From the NCBI RefSeq assembly GCF_001976065.1, contig NZ_MNAH01000007.1, forward strand, positions 274,556 through 338,555: 64,000 nucleotides of DNA. The letters are read 5' to 3'. The notes below the pieces were generated by a model that did no database searches, had not been told where the DNA came from, and worked only from the letters and a program-made list of their open reading frames with translations. Below are positions 15,219 to 22,120 of this stretch, one piece after another. The DNA is from Pseudomonas putida. GTDB taxonomy: Bacteria > Pseudomonadota > Gammaproteobacteria > Pseudomonadales > Pseudomonadaceae. Numbering within the stretch: the stretch's first letter is position 1; the number at the start of each line of letters is the position of its first letter. The position numbers and the translations under genes are program-made.

Positions 15219-16679
15219 TTACAACACCGAAGCGGTCTGCGCCAGTTTCGGCTGGCGATACAGGTCCAGCAGCACCTGGTCGAGCACCGACGATGCACCA
15301 AACGGTGCCTTGTCGTTGAGGATCGCTACCACCGCCCAGGTGTTGCCGTTGACGTCGCGACTGAAACCGGCAATTGCCCGCACGGTGTTCAGGGTGCCGG
15401 TCTTGACGTGGGCTTCACCGCGCATGGCGGTAGTCTTCAGGCGTTTGCGCATGGTGCCGTCGGTGCCGGCGATCGGCATCGAGCTGATGTACTCGGCGGC
15501 GTAAGGGCTGCGCCAGGCGGCTTGCAGCATCGAAGCCATTTCCCGGGCACTGACGCGTTCGGCACGGGACAGGCCGGAGCCGTTCTCCATCACCAGGTGT
15601 GGCGCGGTGATGCCTTTCTTCGCCAGCCACTGACGCACCACGCGCTGGGCGGCCTTGGCGTCGTCGGCGTCGGCATCGGTGCGGTACTTCTGGCCCAGGC
15701 TCAGGAACAGTTGCTGGGCCATGGTGTTGTTACTGTATTTGTTGATGTCGCGGATGATTTCCGCCAGGTCCGGCGAGAACGCCCGCGCCAGCACCTTGGC
15801 GTCCTTTGGCGTTGGCGCCAGCACATCCCTGCCCTGGATACTGCCGCCCAGTTCTTTCCAGATCGCGCGCACGGCGCCGGCGGTGTAGGTGGCATGGTCC
15901 AGCAACGACAGGTAAGTCTGCGAGCTGCAGCCTTCGCCCAACTGGCCGCCGACCGTCACGGTCACACTGCCATCGGCCTGGGGTACCGGGTTGTAGCGCA
16001 CGCCGCCGGTGCATTGCTTGGAATTGATGGCCTTGACCTGGTTGTCGATGCGGATGCTGGCGATTGGCGGTTCCACCGAGACCAGCACTTTGCCCGAGTC
16101 ATTGCGCGCGACGAAGCGCAGGGCCTTGAGGTTGACCAGCAGCGCATCGGGCTTGACCAGGAACGGCTTGTTCTCGTCGTTGCCGTCGTCGTTGAATTCA
16201 GGCAGTTGCGGCGGCACGAAGAAATTCTTGTCCAGCACCAGGTCACCGGTGACCTGGGTCACGCCGTTGGCGCGCAGGTCGCGCATCAGCAGCCAGAGTT
16301 TTTCCATGTTCAGCTTCGGATCGCCGCCGCCCTTGAGGTAGAGGTTGCCGTTGAGGATGCCGCCGTTGAGGGTGCCATCGGTATAGAACTCGGTTTTCCA
16401 CTGGTGATTGGGGCCGAGCATTTCCAGGGCCGCATAGGTGGTGACCAGCTTCATGGTCGACGCCGGGTTGACCGAGACGTCGGCGTTGAAAATGGTCGGG
16501 GTGCCGGGGCCGTTGAGCGGAATCATCACCAGCGACAGGGCGTTGTCCTGCAACTTGCTGGCCTTGAGGGCTTTTTCGACATTGGGCGACAGGCTGGTAT
16601 TGATCGGGTCAGCGGAAACGGGGAGGGCCAGGGGGAAAAGCAGGCCGGCCAGGAGCAATGGACGCAACGATTTGATCAT
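15219..16679 (-). CDS. dacB: D-alanyl-D-alanine carboxypeptidase/endopeptidase (PBP4)
   Basis: A 486-residue periplasmic class C penicillin-binding protein that trims or cleaves peptidoglycan cross-links. It has a signal peptide (MIKSLRPLLLAGLLFPLALPVSA), the SxxK motif STMK with nucleophile Ser74 and Lys77, the SxN motif in KYSNNTMAQQL, and the KTG motif in HVKTGTLNTV. The large insertion between SxxK and SxN is typical of PBP4. In Pseudomonas dacB also influences ampC induction. It lies between the diguanylate cyclase gene and yggL; in P. aeruginosa dacB sits between rlmL and the yggL homologue. Confidence 0.95.
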   Translation of the reverse strand: MIKSLRPLLLAGLLFPLALPVSADPINTSLSPNVEKALKASKLQDNALSLVMIPLNGPGTPTIFNADVSVNPASTMKLVTTYAALEMLGPNHQWKTEFYTDGTLNGGILNGNLYLKGGGDPKLNMEKLWLLMRDLRANGVTQVTGDLVLDKNFFVPPQLPEFNDDGNDENKPFLVKPDALLVNLKALRFVARNDSGKVLVSVEPPIASIRIDNQVKAINSKQCTGGVRYNPVPQADGSVTVTVGGQLGEGCSSQTYLSLLDHATYTAGAVRAIWKELGGSIQGRDVLAPTPKDAKVLARAFSPDLAEIIRDINKYSNNTMAQQLFLSLGQKYRTDADADDAKAAQRVVRQWLAKKGITAPHLVMENGSGLSRAERVSAREMASMLQAAWRSPYAAEYISSMPIAGTDGTMRKRLKTTAMRGEAHVKTGTLNTVRAIAGFSRDVNGNTWAVVAILNDKAPFGASSVLDQVLLDLYRQPKLAQTASVL

Positions 16680-16777
16680 GTAGATAAAACCCTACAGCCG
16701 AGGGGAAAAAAAGATGAGGGCATGAAGATAAATTCCCTCAGTGGTCATGAAAGTGTCGGCATTATGCCCCAAGGTGC

Positions 16778-16820
16778 CACGGCTTGTGCCGTGCACGGGC
16801 CCACTAATGGGCTATTTTTT
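16778..16820 (+). terminator. Hairpin plus intrinsic terminator upstream of yggL
   Basis: A perfect stem CACGGC/GCCGTG with loop TTGT (16778-16793) is followed by GCCCA/TGGGC with loop CTAA (16799-16812) and then TATTTTTT. The second hairpin is a good rho-independent terminator on the plus strand. It lies about 92 bp before the yggL start codon and after no plus-strand gene (dacB starts at 16679 on the other strand), so it ends either a short RNA or an attenuated yggL leader. Confidence 0.6.
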
Positions 16821-16912
16821 ACCGACGGTAGGCGTCGCGGCCCAGAGAGTCGGGCAATTGGCGGCTTAAACTGCTAAAGTGCGGCCCGTTATTACTTAAG
16901 AGGATTGTTCCA

Positions 16913-17257
16913 ATGGCGACTAACCGCTCCCAGCGTCTGCGCAAAAAACTGTGCGTTGATGAATTTCAAGAGCTGGGTTTCGAACTGAACCTGGATTTCA
17001 AGGAAAATCTGTCCGAAGAAGCCATTGATGCCTTCCTCGAGGCGTTCCTCAAAGAAGCCATGGAAGCCAACGGTCTGGGCTATGTCGGCGGTGATGACTA
17101 CGGTCTGGTTTGCCTGATCAAGCGTGGCTCGGTCAGCGCAGAACAACGCGCCGCCGTTGAAGCCTGGCTCAAAGGCCGCACCGAGCTGACCAGCGTTGAA
17201 GTCAGCCCGCTGCTGGACGTCTGGTACCCGGAAAAGCCGATCAATCCGGTAGCATGA
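16913..17257 (+). CDS. yggL: YggL family 50S ribosome-binding protein (DUF469)
   Basis: A 114-residue protein that matches the YggL/DUF469 family along its length: an N-terminal basic segment NRSQRLRKKLCVDEFQELGF, then the acidic helix EEAIDAFLEAFLKEAMEANG, then GYVGGDDYGLVCL and the C-terminal VEVSPLLDVWYP. The family binds the 50S subunit, but its function is not well established. Ribosome-binding sequence AAGAGGATTG lies before the ATG. A possible attenuator lies in its leader. Confidence 0.93.
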   Translation: MATNRSQRLRKKLCVDEFQELGFELNLDFKENLSEEAIDAFLEAFLKEAMEANGLGYVGGDDYGLVCLIKRGSVSAEQRAAVEAWLKGRTELTSVEVSPLLDVWYPEKPINPVA

Positions 17258-17264
17258 TGTTCTG

Positions 17265-17298
17265 AAAAAAACGGCGACCCGAGGGTCGCCGTTTTTTT
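17265..17298. terminator. Bidirectional terminator after yggL
   Basis: ACGGCGACCC and GGGTCGCCGT form a perfect stem flanked by an A-run and a T-run. It serves yggL on the plus strand and the BenE-type gene on the minus strand. Confidence 0.9.
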
Positions 17299-17308
17299 GC
17301 CCGCTTTT

Positions 17309-17333
17309 TGTAGGAGTTGGCTTGCCAGCGAAG
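17309..17333. repeat. Single REP half-unit
   Basis: TGTAGGAGTTGGCTTGCCAG followed by CGAAG, a lone copy of the TGTAGGAGC family directly after the yggL terminator. Confidence 0.7.
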
Positions 17334-17344
17334 CTTTGCCGGCC

Positions 17345-18535
17345 TCAAGCCTTGCGCCAATTCAGAATTACCAGCGTCACCACCCCCGCGACAATCCCCC
17401 AGAACGCCGAACCGATGGAAAACAGCGTCAGCCCCGATGCCGTGACCATGAAGGTGATCAGCGCCGCTTCACGCTCCTTCGCTTCGCTCATGGCGATGCT
17501 CAGGCCGTTGATGATCGAGCCGAACAACGCCAGGGCGGCAATCGACAGCACCAGTTCCTTGGGCAGTGCGGCAAACAAGGCTGCCAGCGTCGCGCCGAAC
17601 ACACCGGCAATGCCATAGAAAATCCCGCACCAGACCGCCGCCGTATAACGTTTGTTGCGATCCTCATGGGCATGTGGCCCGGTACAGATCGCCGCGCTGA
17701 TAGCCGCCAGGTTGATCCCGTGGGAACCGAAGGGCGCCAGCAACAACGAGGCGATGCCCGTGGTGGTGATCAATGGCGAGGCCGGCACGTTGTAGCCGTC
17801 GGCGCGGAGTACGGCAATGCCCGGCATGTTTTGTGAAGTCATCGCGACCACGAACAACGGGATGCCGATGCTGATGGTTGCGGCGAGGGAGAAATGCGGC
17901 GTAGTCCAGACAGGGGTGGCCACTTCCAGGTGGAACGCGCTGAAGTCCAGCAGCCCCATCAAGCCGGACAAGGCCGTGCCGATCAGCAAGGCGCCCAGTA
18001 CGGCATAACGCGGCGACAGGCGCTTGACCACCAGGTAGGTCAAGAACATGCCCAGCACCAGCGCAGTGCGATGCTGGGCCGCAACGAAAATCTCGCTGCC
18101 GATCTTGAACAGGATCCCCGCCAGCAATGCCGCCGCCAGGGACGCCGGAATATTTTTCACCAGGCGTTCGAAACTGCCGGTCAACCCGCAAATCGTCACC
18201 AATACTGCGCAGGTAATATAGGCGCCGATGGCTTCGCCGTAGGTCACGCCCCCCAGGCTGGTGATCAGCAAGGCCGCGCCCGGGGTGGACCAGGCAATGG
18301 TGATGGGGGTGCGATAGCGCAGGGACAGGCCAATCGAGCACACCGCCATGCCGATGGAAATGGCCCATATCCACGACGAAATCTGCCCGCTGGACAGACC
18401 TGCCGCTTGCCCGGCCTGGAACATCAGCACCAGGGAACTGGTGTACCCGGTCATCATGGCGATGAACCCGGCGACGATGGCTGAGGGTGATGTGTCGGCC
18501 AATGGGCGCAGTTGGGTATGCGTGGCGTCGTTCAT
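17345..18535 (-). CDS. BenE/benzoate-H+ symporter family transporter
   Basis: A 396-residue inner-membrane protein with about 12 hydrophobic segments. It matches the BenE family over its length (GFIAMMTGYTSSLVLMFQAG, ITIAWSTPGAALL, NMPGIAVLRADGYNVP, GSHGINLAAISAAICTG). BenE proteins belong to the wider nucleobase/ascorbate-type fold. I took the ATG at 18535 (MNDATHTQLRP); the frame continues upstream only through a REP element. It is divergent from a GntR regulator gene and near guanine deaminase and xanthine dehydrogenase genes. A purine or aromatic-acid substrate are both possible, and the sequence does not decide. Confidence 0.85.
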   Translation of the reverse strand: MNDATHTQLRPLADTSPSAIVAGFIAMMTGYTSSLVLMFQAGQAAGLSSGQISSWIWAISIGMAVCSIGLSLRYRTPITIAWSTPGAALLITSLGGVTYGEAIGAYITCAVLVTICGLTGSFERLVKNIPASLAAALLAGILFKIGSEIFVAAQHRTALVLGMFLTYLVVKRLSPRYAVLGALLIGTALSGLMGLLDFSAFHLEVATPVWTTPHFSLAATISIGIPLFVVAMTSQNMPGIAVLRADGYNVPASPLITTTGIASLLLAPFGSHGINLAAISAAICTGPHAHEDRNKRYTAAVWCGIFYGIAGVFGATLAALFAALPKELVLSIAALALFGSIINGLSIAMSEAKEREAALITFMVTASGLTLFSIGSAFWGIVAGVVTLVILNWRKA

Positions 18536-18587
18536 GACGGTGGTGTTCCTTTTACGTATGAAGATGTCCGCTGTAACACTGGACCCC

Positions 18588-18676
18588 TGTGGGAGCGGGC
18601 TTGCTCGCGAATGCGGTGTTTCAGCTACATTAATGTCTGCTGACACACCCTCTTCGCGAGCAAGCCCGCTCCCACA
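18588..18676. repeat. BIME, two inverted REP copies
   Basis: TGTGGGAGCGGGCTTGCTCG at the left and CGAGCAAGCCCGCTCCCACA at the right, separated by about 45 bp, between the BenE-type gene and the divergent GntR gene. Confidence 0.9.
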
Positions 18677-18785
18677 GGGATTGCGTACAAAGGCGGATTC
18701 TGCGAACAAGCCTAAACTCAAACGTAATGGATCGTTGCGATACAGCGGATGTGACAAACAGCCGTACAGTCGTGTTGCCACTAAC

Positions 18786-18797
18786 CATTGTGTACAA
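18786..18797. promoter_or_regulatory. Palindrome ATTGTGTACAAT before the GntR gene
   Basis: An inverted repeat ATTGT-GT-ACAAT lies about 95 bp before the GntR start codon, in the divergent region shared with the transporter gene. It resembles FadR-subfamily operators (TTGT..ACAA). A related TTGTACAA lies before the second GntR gene at 26202-26209. Confidence 0.45.
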
Positions 18798-18890
18798 TCG
18801 CAGTGATTTTTACGCGATACTTGCCAGCGACCCACTGTGCCGTATTACAGTCACCGTCAATTCGCCGCAGTTCTCCCGACTCGAGTGCCC

Positions 18891-19655
18891 ATGAACGAAC
18901 AGTTGCAACCCCTAAAGAAACAGCCGCGAGCAGGCAAAGCCGGCCGCAGCGGAACCCAGGACGATATTGTCTACGCGCATATCTTCGAGGCCATCCTCGA
19001 ACAGCGCCTGGCGCCCGGCACCAAGTTGAGCGAAGAAGCGCTGGGGGAGATTTTCGGGGTCAGCCGCACCATCATTCGCCGCGCGCTGTCGCGCCTGGCC
19101 CATGAAAGCGTGGTGTTGCTGCGCCCGAATCGCGGCGCCGTGGTTGCCAGCCCGAGCGTCGAAGAGGCGCGCCAGGTGTTCATGGCCCGGCGTCTGGTGG
19201 AACGGGCGATCACCGAGCTTGCGGTCGAGCACGCCACTGCCGAACAAATTGCCGAGTTGCGGCAGATGGTCAACGACGAGCGCGACAGTTTTTCCCGTGG
19301 GGACCGTGGCGCCGGCATCCGCCTGTCGGGCGAATTTCACCTGAAACTGGCCGAAGCGGCGAAAAATGCCCCGCTGATCAGCTTCCAGCGCAGCCTGGTG
19401 TCCCAGACTTCGCTGATCATTGCCCAGTACGAAAGCGGCAACCGTTCCCACTGCTCCTACGACGAGCACACCCAGTTGATCGACGCCATTGAAAAGCGCG
19501 ACGCGGAACTGGCGGTGAACCTGATGATGCATCACATGGATCACATCGACAGCAAACTCAACCTGGATGAGGAAAGTGCGTCGGATGATCTGCACGCGGT
19601 GTTCTCGCATTTGCTGCAGACCAAGAAGCCAGGGCGGTCGCCGGCGAAAATCTGA
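18891..19655 (+). CDS. GntR/FadR-subfamily transcriptional regulator
   Basis: A 254-residue regulator. The N-terminal winged helix (KLSEEALGEIFGVSRTIIRRALSRL) and the C-terminal all-helical FCD ligand domain (RRLVERAITELAVEHATAEQ, SGEFHLKLAEAAKN, YDEHTQLIDAIEKRD, MMHHMDHIDS) carry the conserved histidines that bind a metal in this group. The ATG at 18891 is chosen because the upstream extension lacks family similarity. Placement beside a transporter gene and guaD suggests control of purine uptake or breakdown. The ligand is unknown. Confidence 0.9.
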   Translation: MNEQLQPLKKQPRAGKAGRSGTQDDIVYAHIFEAILEQRLAPGTKLSEEALGEIFGVSRTIIRRALSRLAHESVVLLRPNRGAVVASPSVEEARQVFMARRLVERAITELAVEHATAEQIAELRQMVNDERDSFSRGDRGAGIRLSGEFHLKLAEAAKNAPLISFQRSLVSQTSLIIAQYESGNRSHCSYDEHTQLIDAIEKRDAELAVNLMMHHMDHIDSKLNLDEESASDDLHAVFSHLLQTKKPGRSPAKI

Positions 19656-19670
19656 TGGACCGCACCGCCT

Positions 19671-19749
19671 GATTCGCGAGCAAGCCCGCTCCCACAGGGG
19701 GGTTGTGAACGGCACACATCAAATGTGCGAGCGGACTTGGTCGCGAATC
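19671..19749. repeat. BIME with a decayed second REP arm
   Basis: It starts with TTCGCGAGCAAGCCCGCTCC and ends with an imperfect inverted copy (GTGCGAGCGGACTTGGTCGC). It lies just after the GntR gene. Confidence 0.8.
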
Positions 19750-19764
19750 AGGACGCAAAGACAC

Positions 19765-19803
19765 AAAAATCCCCCGGAACCTAACGATTGCGGGGGATTT
19801 TTT
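19765..19803. terminator. Bidirectional terminator between GntR gene and guaD
   Basis: AAAAATCCCCCG and CGGGGGATTTTT form a long stem with A and T runs at both sides. It serves the convergent GntR gene and guaD. Confidence 0.88.
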
Positions 19804-19818
19804 ATGCCCGGCGAAAAC

Positions 19819-21123
19819 TCAGCGCTGATGCACCAGGTTCCCCGCCGCATAAGTCTGCAACACCGTCCGGTCATCCCCCAGCGTCATCAGCACAAACAAC
19901 GTCTCGGCGATGTTATTGGCCTGCTGCAGGCGATAGCTCAGTAGCGGCGTGGCGTTGTAGTCCAGCACCAGGAAGTCGGCGTCGGTGCCCGGCTGCAGGT
20001 TGCCGATCTTGTCTTCCAGGCGCAGCGCACGGGCGCCGCCGAGGGTGGCCAGGTACAGCGACTTGAACGGGCTCAGGCGCGCACCTTGCAGTTGCATGAC
20101 CTTGTAGGCTTCGTTGAGGGTTTGCAGCAGGGAGAAACTGGTGCCGCCACCGACATCGGTGCCGATGCCGACATTGAGCTTGTGCTTCTCGGCCATCGGC
20201 AGGTTGAACAGGCCGCTGCCGAGGAAGAAGTTCGAAGTCGGGCAGAACGAGATGGCCGAACCGGTTTCTGCCAGTCGCGCGCACTCGTCGTCGCACAAGT
20301 GCACGCCATGGGCGAACACCGAGCGCTCGCCGAGCAACTGGTAGTGATCGTAGACGTCGAGGTAGCCCTTGCGCTCCGGGAAGAGTGCCTTGACCCACTC
20401 GATTTCCTTGAGGTTTTCGCTGATGTGGGTCTGCATGTACAGATCCGGGTATTCGGTCAGCAACTGACCGGCCAGGGTCAGCTGTTCCGGGGTGCTGGTC
20501 GGTGCAAAGCGCGGGGTGACCGCATAGTGCAGGCGGCCCTTGCCGTGCCAGCGCTCGATCAGCGCCTTGCTGTCCAGGTAGCTGGATTCGGCGGTGTCGG
20601 TCAGGTAGTCCGGGGCGTTGCGGTCCATCATGACCTTGCCGGCGATCATGCGCAGGTCCAACTGCTCGGCGGCTTCGAAGAACGAATTCACCGATTGCGG
20701 ATGCACGCTGCCGAACACCAGCGCGGTGGTGGTGCCGTTGCGCAGCAGTTCCTTGATGAAGATGTCCGCGACCTGGTCGGCGTGGGCCTTGTCGGCGAAT
20801 TGGCTTTCGCAGGGGAAGGTGTAAGTGTTGAGCCAGTCCAGCAGTTGCTCGCCATAGGCGCCGACCATACCGGTTTGCGGCAGGTGGATGTGGGTGTCGA
20901 TGAAGCCGGGGGTGATCAGCGCATCCTGGTAATGGTTGATCTCGATATCGGCCGGCAGGGTTGGCAACAGTTCACTGGCATGGCCGAGGGCGCTGATCTT
21001 GCCGTTATCGATCACCAGCAAGCCGTCCTCGAAATATTCGTACGAGGCTTCGATCCCGACTTCGGCAGGGTCGGCGATGCTGTGCAGAATGGCGGCGCGG
21101 TAGGCTTTGCGAGTCAGAGGCAT
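19819..21123 (-). CDS. guaD: Guanine deaminase
   Basis: A 434-residue amidohydrolase that converts guanine to xanthine. Metal-binding motifs are GFIDTHIHLPQ (residues about 74-84), QTHISEN, FAHGVHL and GIGTDVGGGTSFSLL (catalytic Asp). It is last in the minus-strand set xdhA-xdhB-xdhC-guaD, 25 bp after xdhC, so xanthine produced here feeds directly to the dehydrogenase encoded upstream. Confidence 0.96.
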   Translation of the reverse strand: MPLTRKAYRAAILHSIADPAEVGIEASYEYFEDGLLVIDNGKISALGHASELLPTLPADIEINHYQDALITPGFIDTHIHLPQTGMVGAYGEQLLDWLNTYTFPCESQFADKAHADQVADIFIKELLRNGTTTALVFGSVHPQSVNSFFEAAEQLDLRMIAGKVMMDRNAPDYLTDTAESSYLDSKALIERWHGKGRLHYAVTPRFAPTSTPEQLTLAGQLLTEYPDLYMQTHISENLKEIEWVKALFPERKGYLDVYDHYQLLGERSVFAHGVHLCDDECARLAETGSAISFCPTSNFFLGSGLFNLPMAEKHKLNVGIGTDVGGGTSFSLLQTLNEAYKVMQLQGARLSPFKSLYLATLGGARALRLEDKIGNLQPGTDADFLVLDYNATPLLSYRLQQANNIAETLFVLMTLGDDRTVLQTYAAGNLVHQR

Positions 21124-21148
21124 GGTTGTTCTCTATTTATGAAGCTCA

Positions 21149-22006
21149 TCAATTGGAAGCTTTCAATTTTGTCGCCTGACTGCGGCGTGAAACGGGCAGC
21201 AGCTTGGCAATCGGTTCGGCGCTGGAGGTTTGCTGGCCGAAATTGGCGTTATAGGTGGCGATGATTTCGCCGGCGATGGAGACGGCGATTTCCACAGGCA
21301 ATTTGCCTTTGACTTCGCCGATGCCCATCGGACAGCGCATGCGTTGCACGACGCTGCTGTCGAAACCGCGGTCGCGCAGGCGGTGTTCGAACTTCACCCG
21401 TTTGGTCTTCGAGCCGATCAGGCCGAAGTAGGCGAAGTCGTTGCGCTTGAGGATCGCGGCGGTGAGCTCGAGGTCGAGCTGATGGTTGTGGGTCATGACG
21501 ATGCAGTAGCTACCGACGGGCAGGTCGTCGATTTCGTCCACCGGTTCTTCGCTGACGATCTTGCGCACGCCGTGGGGGATCTGCTGCGGAAATTCGTCTT
21601 CGCGCGAGTCGATCCAGCGCACCCGGCAGGGCAGGCTGGCCAGCAGCGGCACCAGTGCGCGGCCGACGTGGCCGGCGCCGAACACAGCGATCTGCGCCTG
21701 GACCTGGCCCATCGGTTCGAACAGCAGCACGGTCGCGCCACCGCAGCACTGGCCCAGGCTGGCGCCGAGGCTGAAGCGTTCGAGATGGGTGTCCTGCTTG
21801 CCGCTGGCGAGCATCTCGCGGGCGATGTGCATGGCCTTGTATTCCAGGTGCCCGCCACCGATGGTGTCGAACGCTTGGTGGGCGCTGATGACCATCTTCG
21901 AACCGGCATTGCGCGGCGTCGAGCCGAGCTCTTCGATGATGGTCACCAACACACAGGGTTCGCCCTGGTTTTGCAGGTCGGCGAGGGCGTCGATCCAGTT
22001 GTACAT
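21149..22006 (-). CDS. xdhC: Xanthine dehydrogenase accessory protein XdhC
   Basis: A 285-residue molybdenum-cofactor chaperone that inserts sulfurated Moco into XdhB. Typical features are the N-terminal VLVTIIEELGSTPRNAGSKM, IGGGHLEYKA, CCGGATVLLFEP, then a Rossmann-like domain with VFGAGHVGRALVPLL and YFGLIGSKTKRVKF. The ATG at 22006 (MYNWIDALADLQNQG) is used; the frame upstream runs into a REP element. A 114-bp gap with a REP pair separates it from xdhB. Confidence 0.95.
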   Translation of the reverse strand: MYNWIDALADLQNQGEPCVLVTIIEELGSTPRNAGSKMVISAHQAFDTIGGGHLEYKAMHIAREMLASGKQDTHLERFSLGASLGQCCGGATVLLFEPMGQVQAQIAVFGAGHVGRALVPLLASLPCRVRWIDSREDEFPQQIPHGVRKIVSEEPVDEIDDLPVGSYCIVMTHNHQLDLELTAAILKRNDFAYFGLIGSKTKRVKFEHRLRDRGFDSSVVQRMRCPMGIGEVKGKLPVEIAVSIAGEIIATYNANFGQQTSSAEPIAKLLPVSRRSQATKLKASN

Positions 22007-22042
22007 AAACACCTCAACATCTCTGTTGTCTGTTCCGGCCTC

Positions 22043-22106
22043 TTCGCGAGCAGGCTCGCTCCCACAGGGAATGCATTCCAAATGTGGGAGCGAGCCTGCT
22101 CGCGAA
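22043..22106. repeat. REP pair inside the xdh operon
   Basis: TTCGCGAGCAGGCTCGCTCC and its inverted partner surround a short spacer between xdhB and xdhC. In operons such elements often stabilise the upstream mRNA section. Confidence 0.9.
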
Positions 22107-22120
22107 GGCCGCACCTCGGT

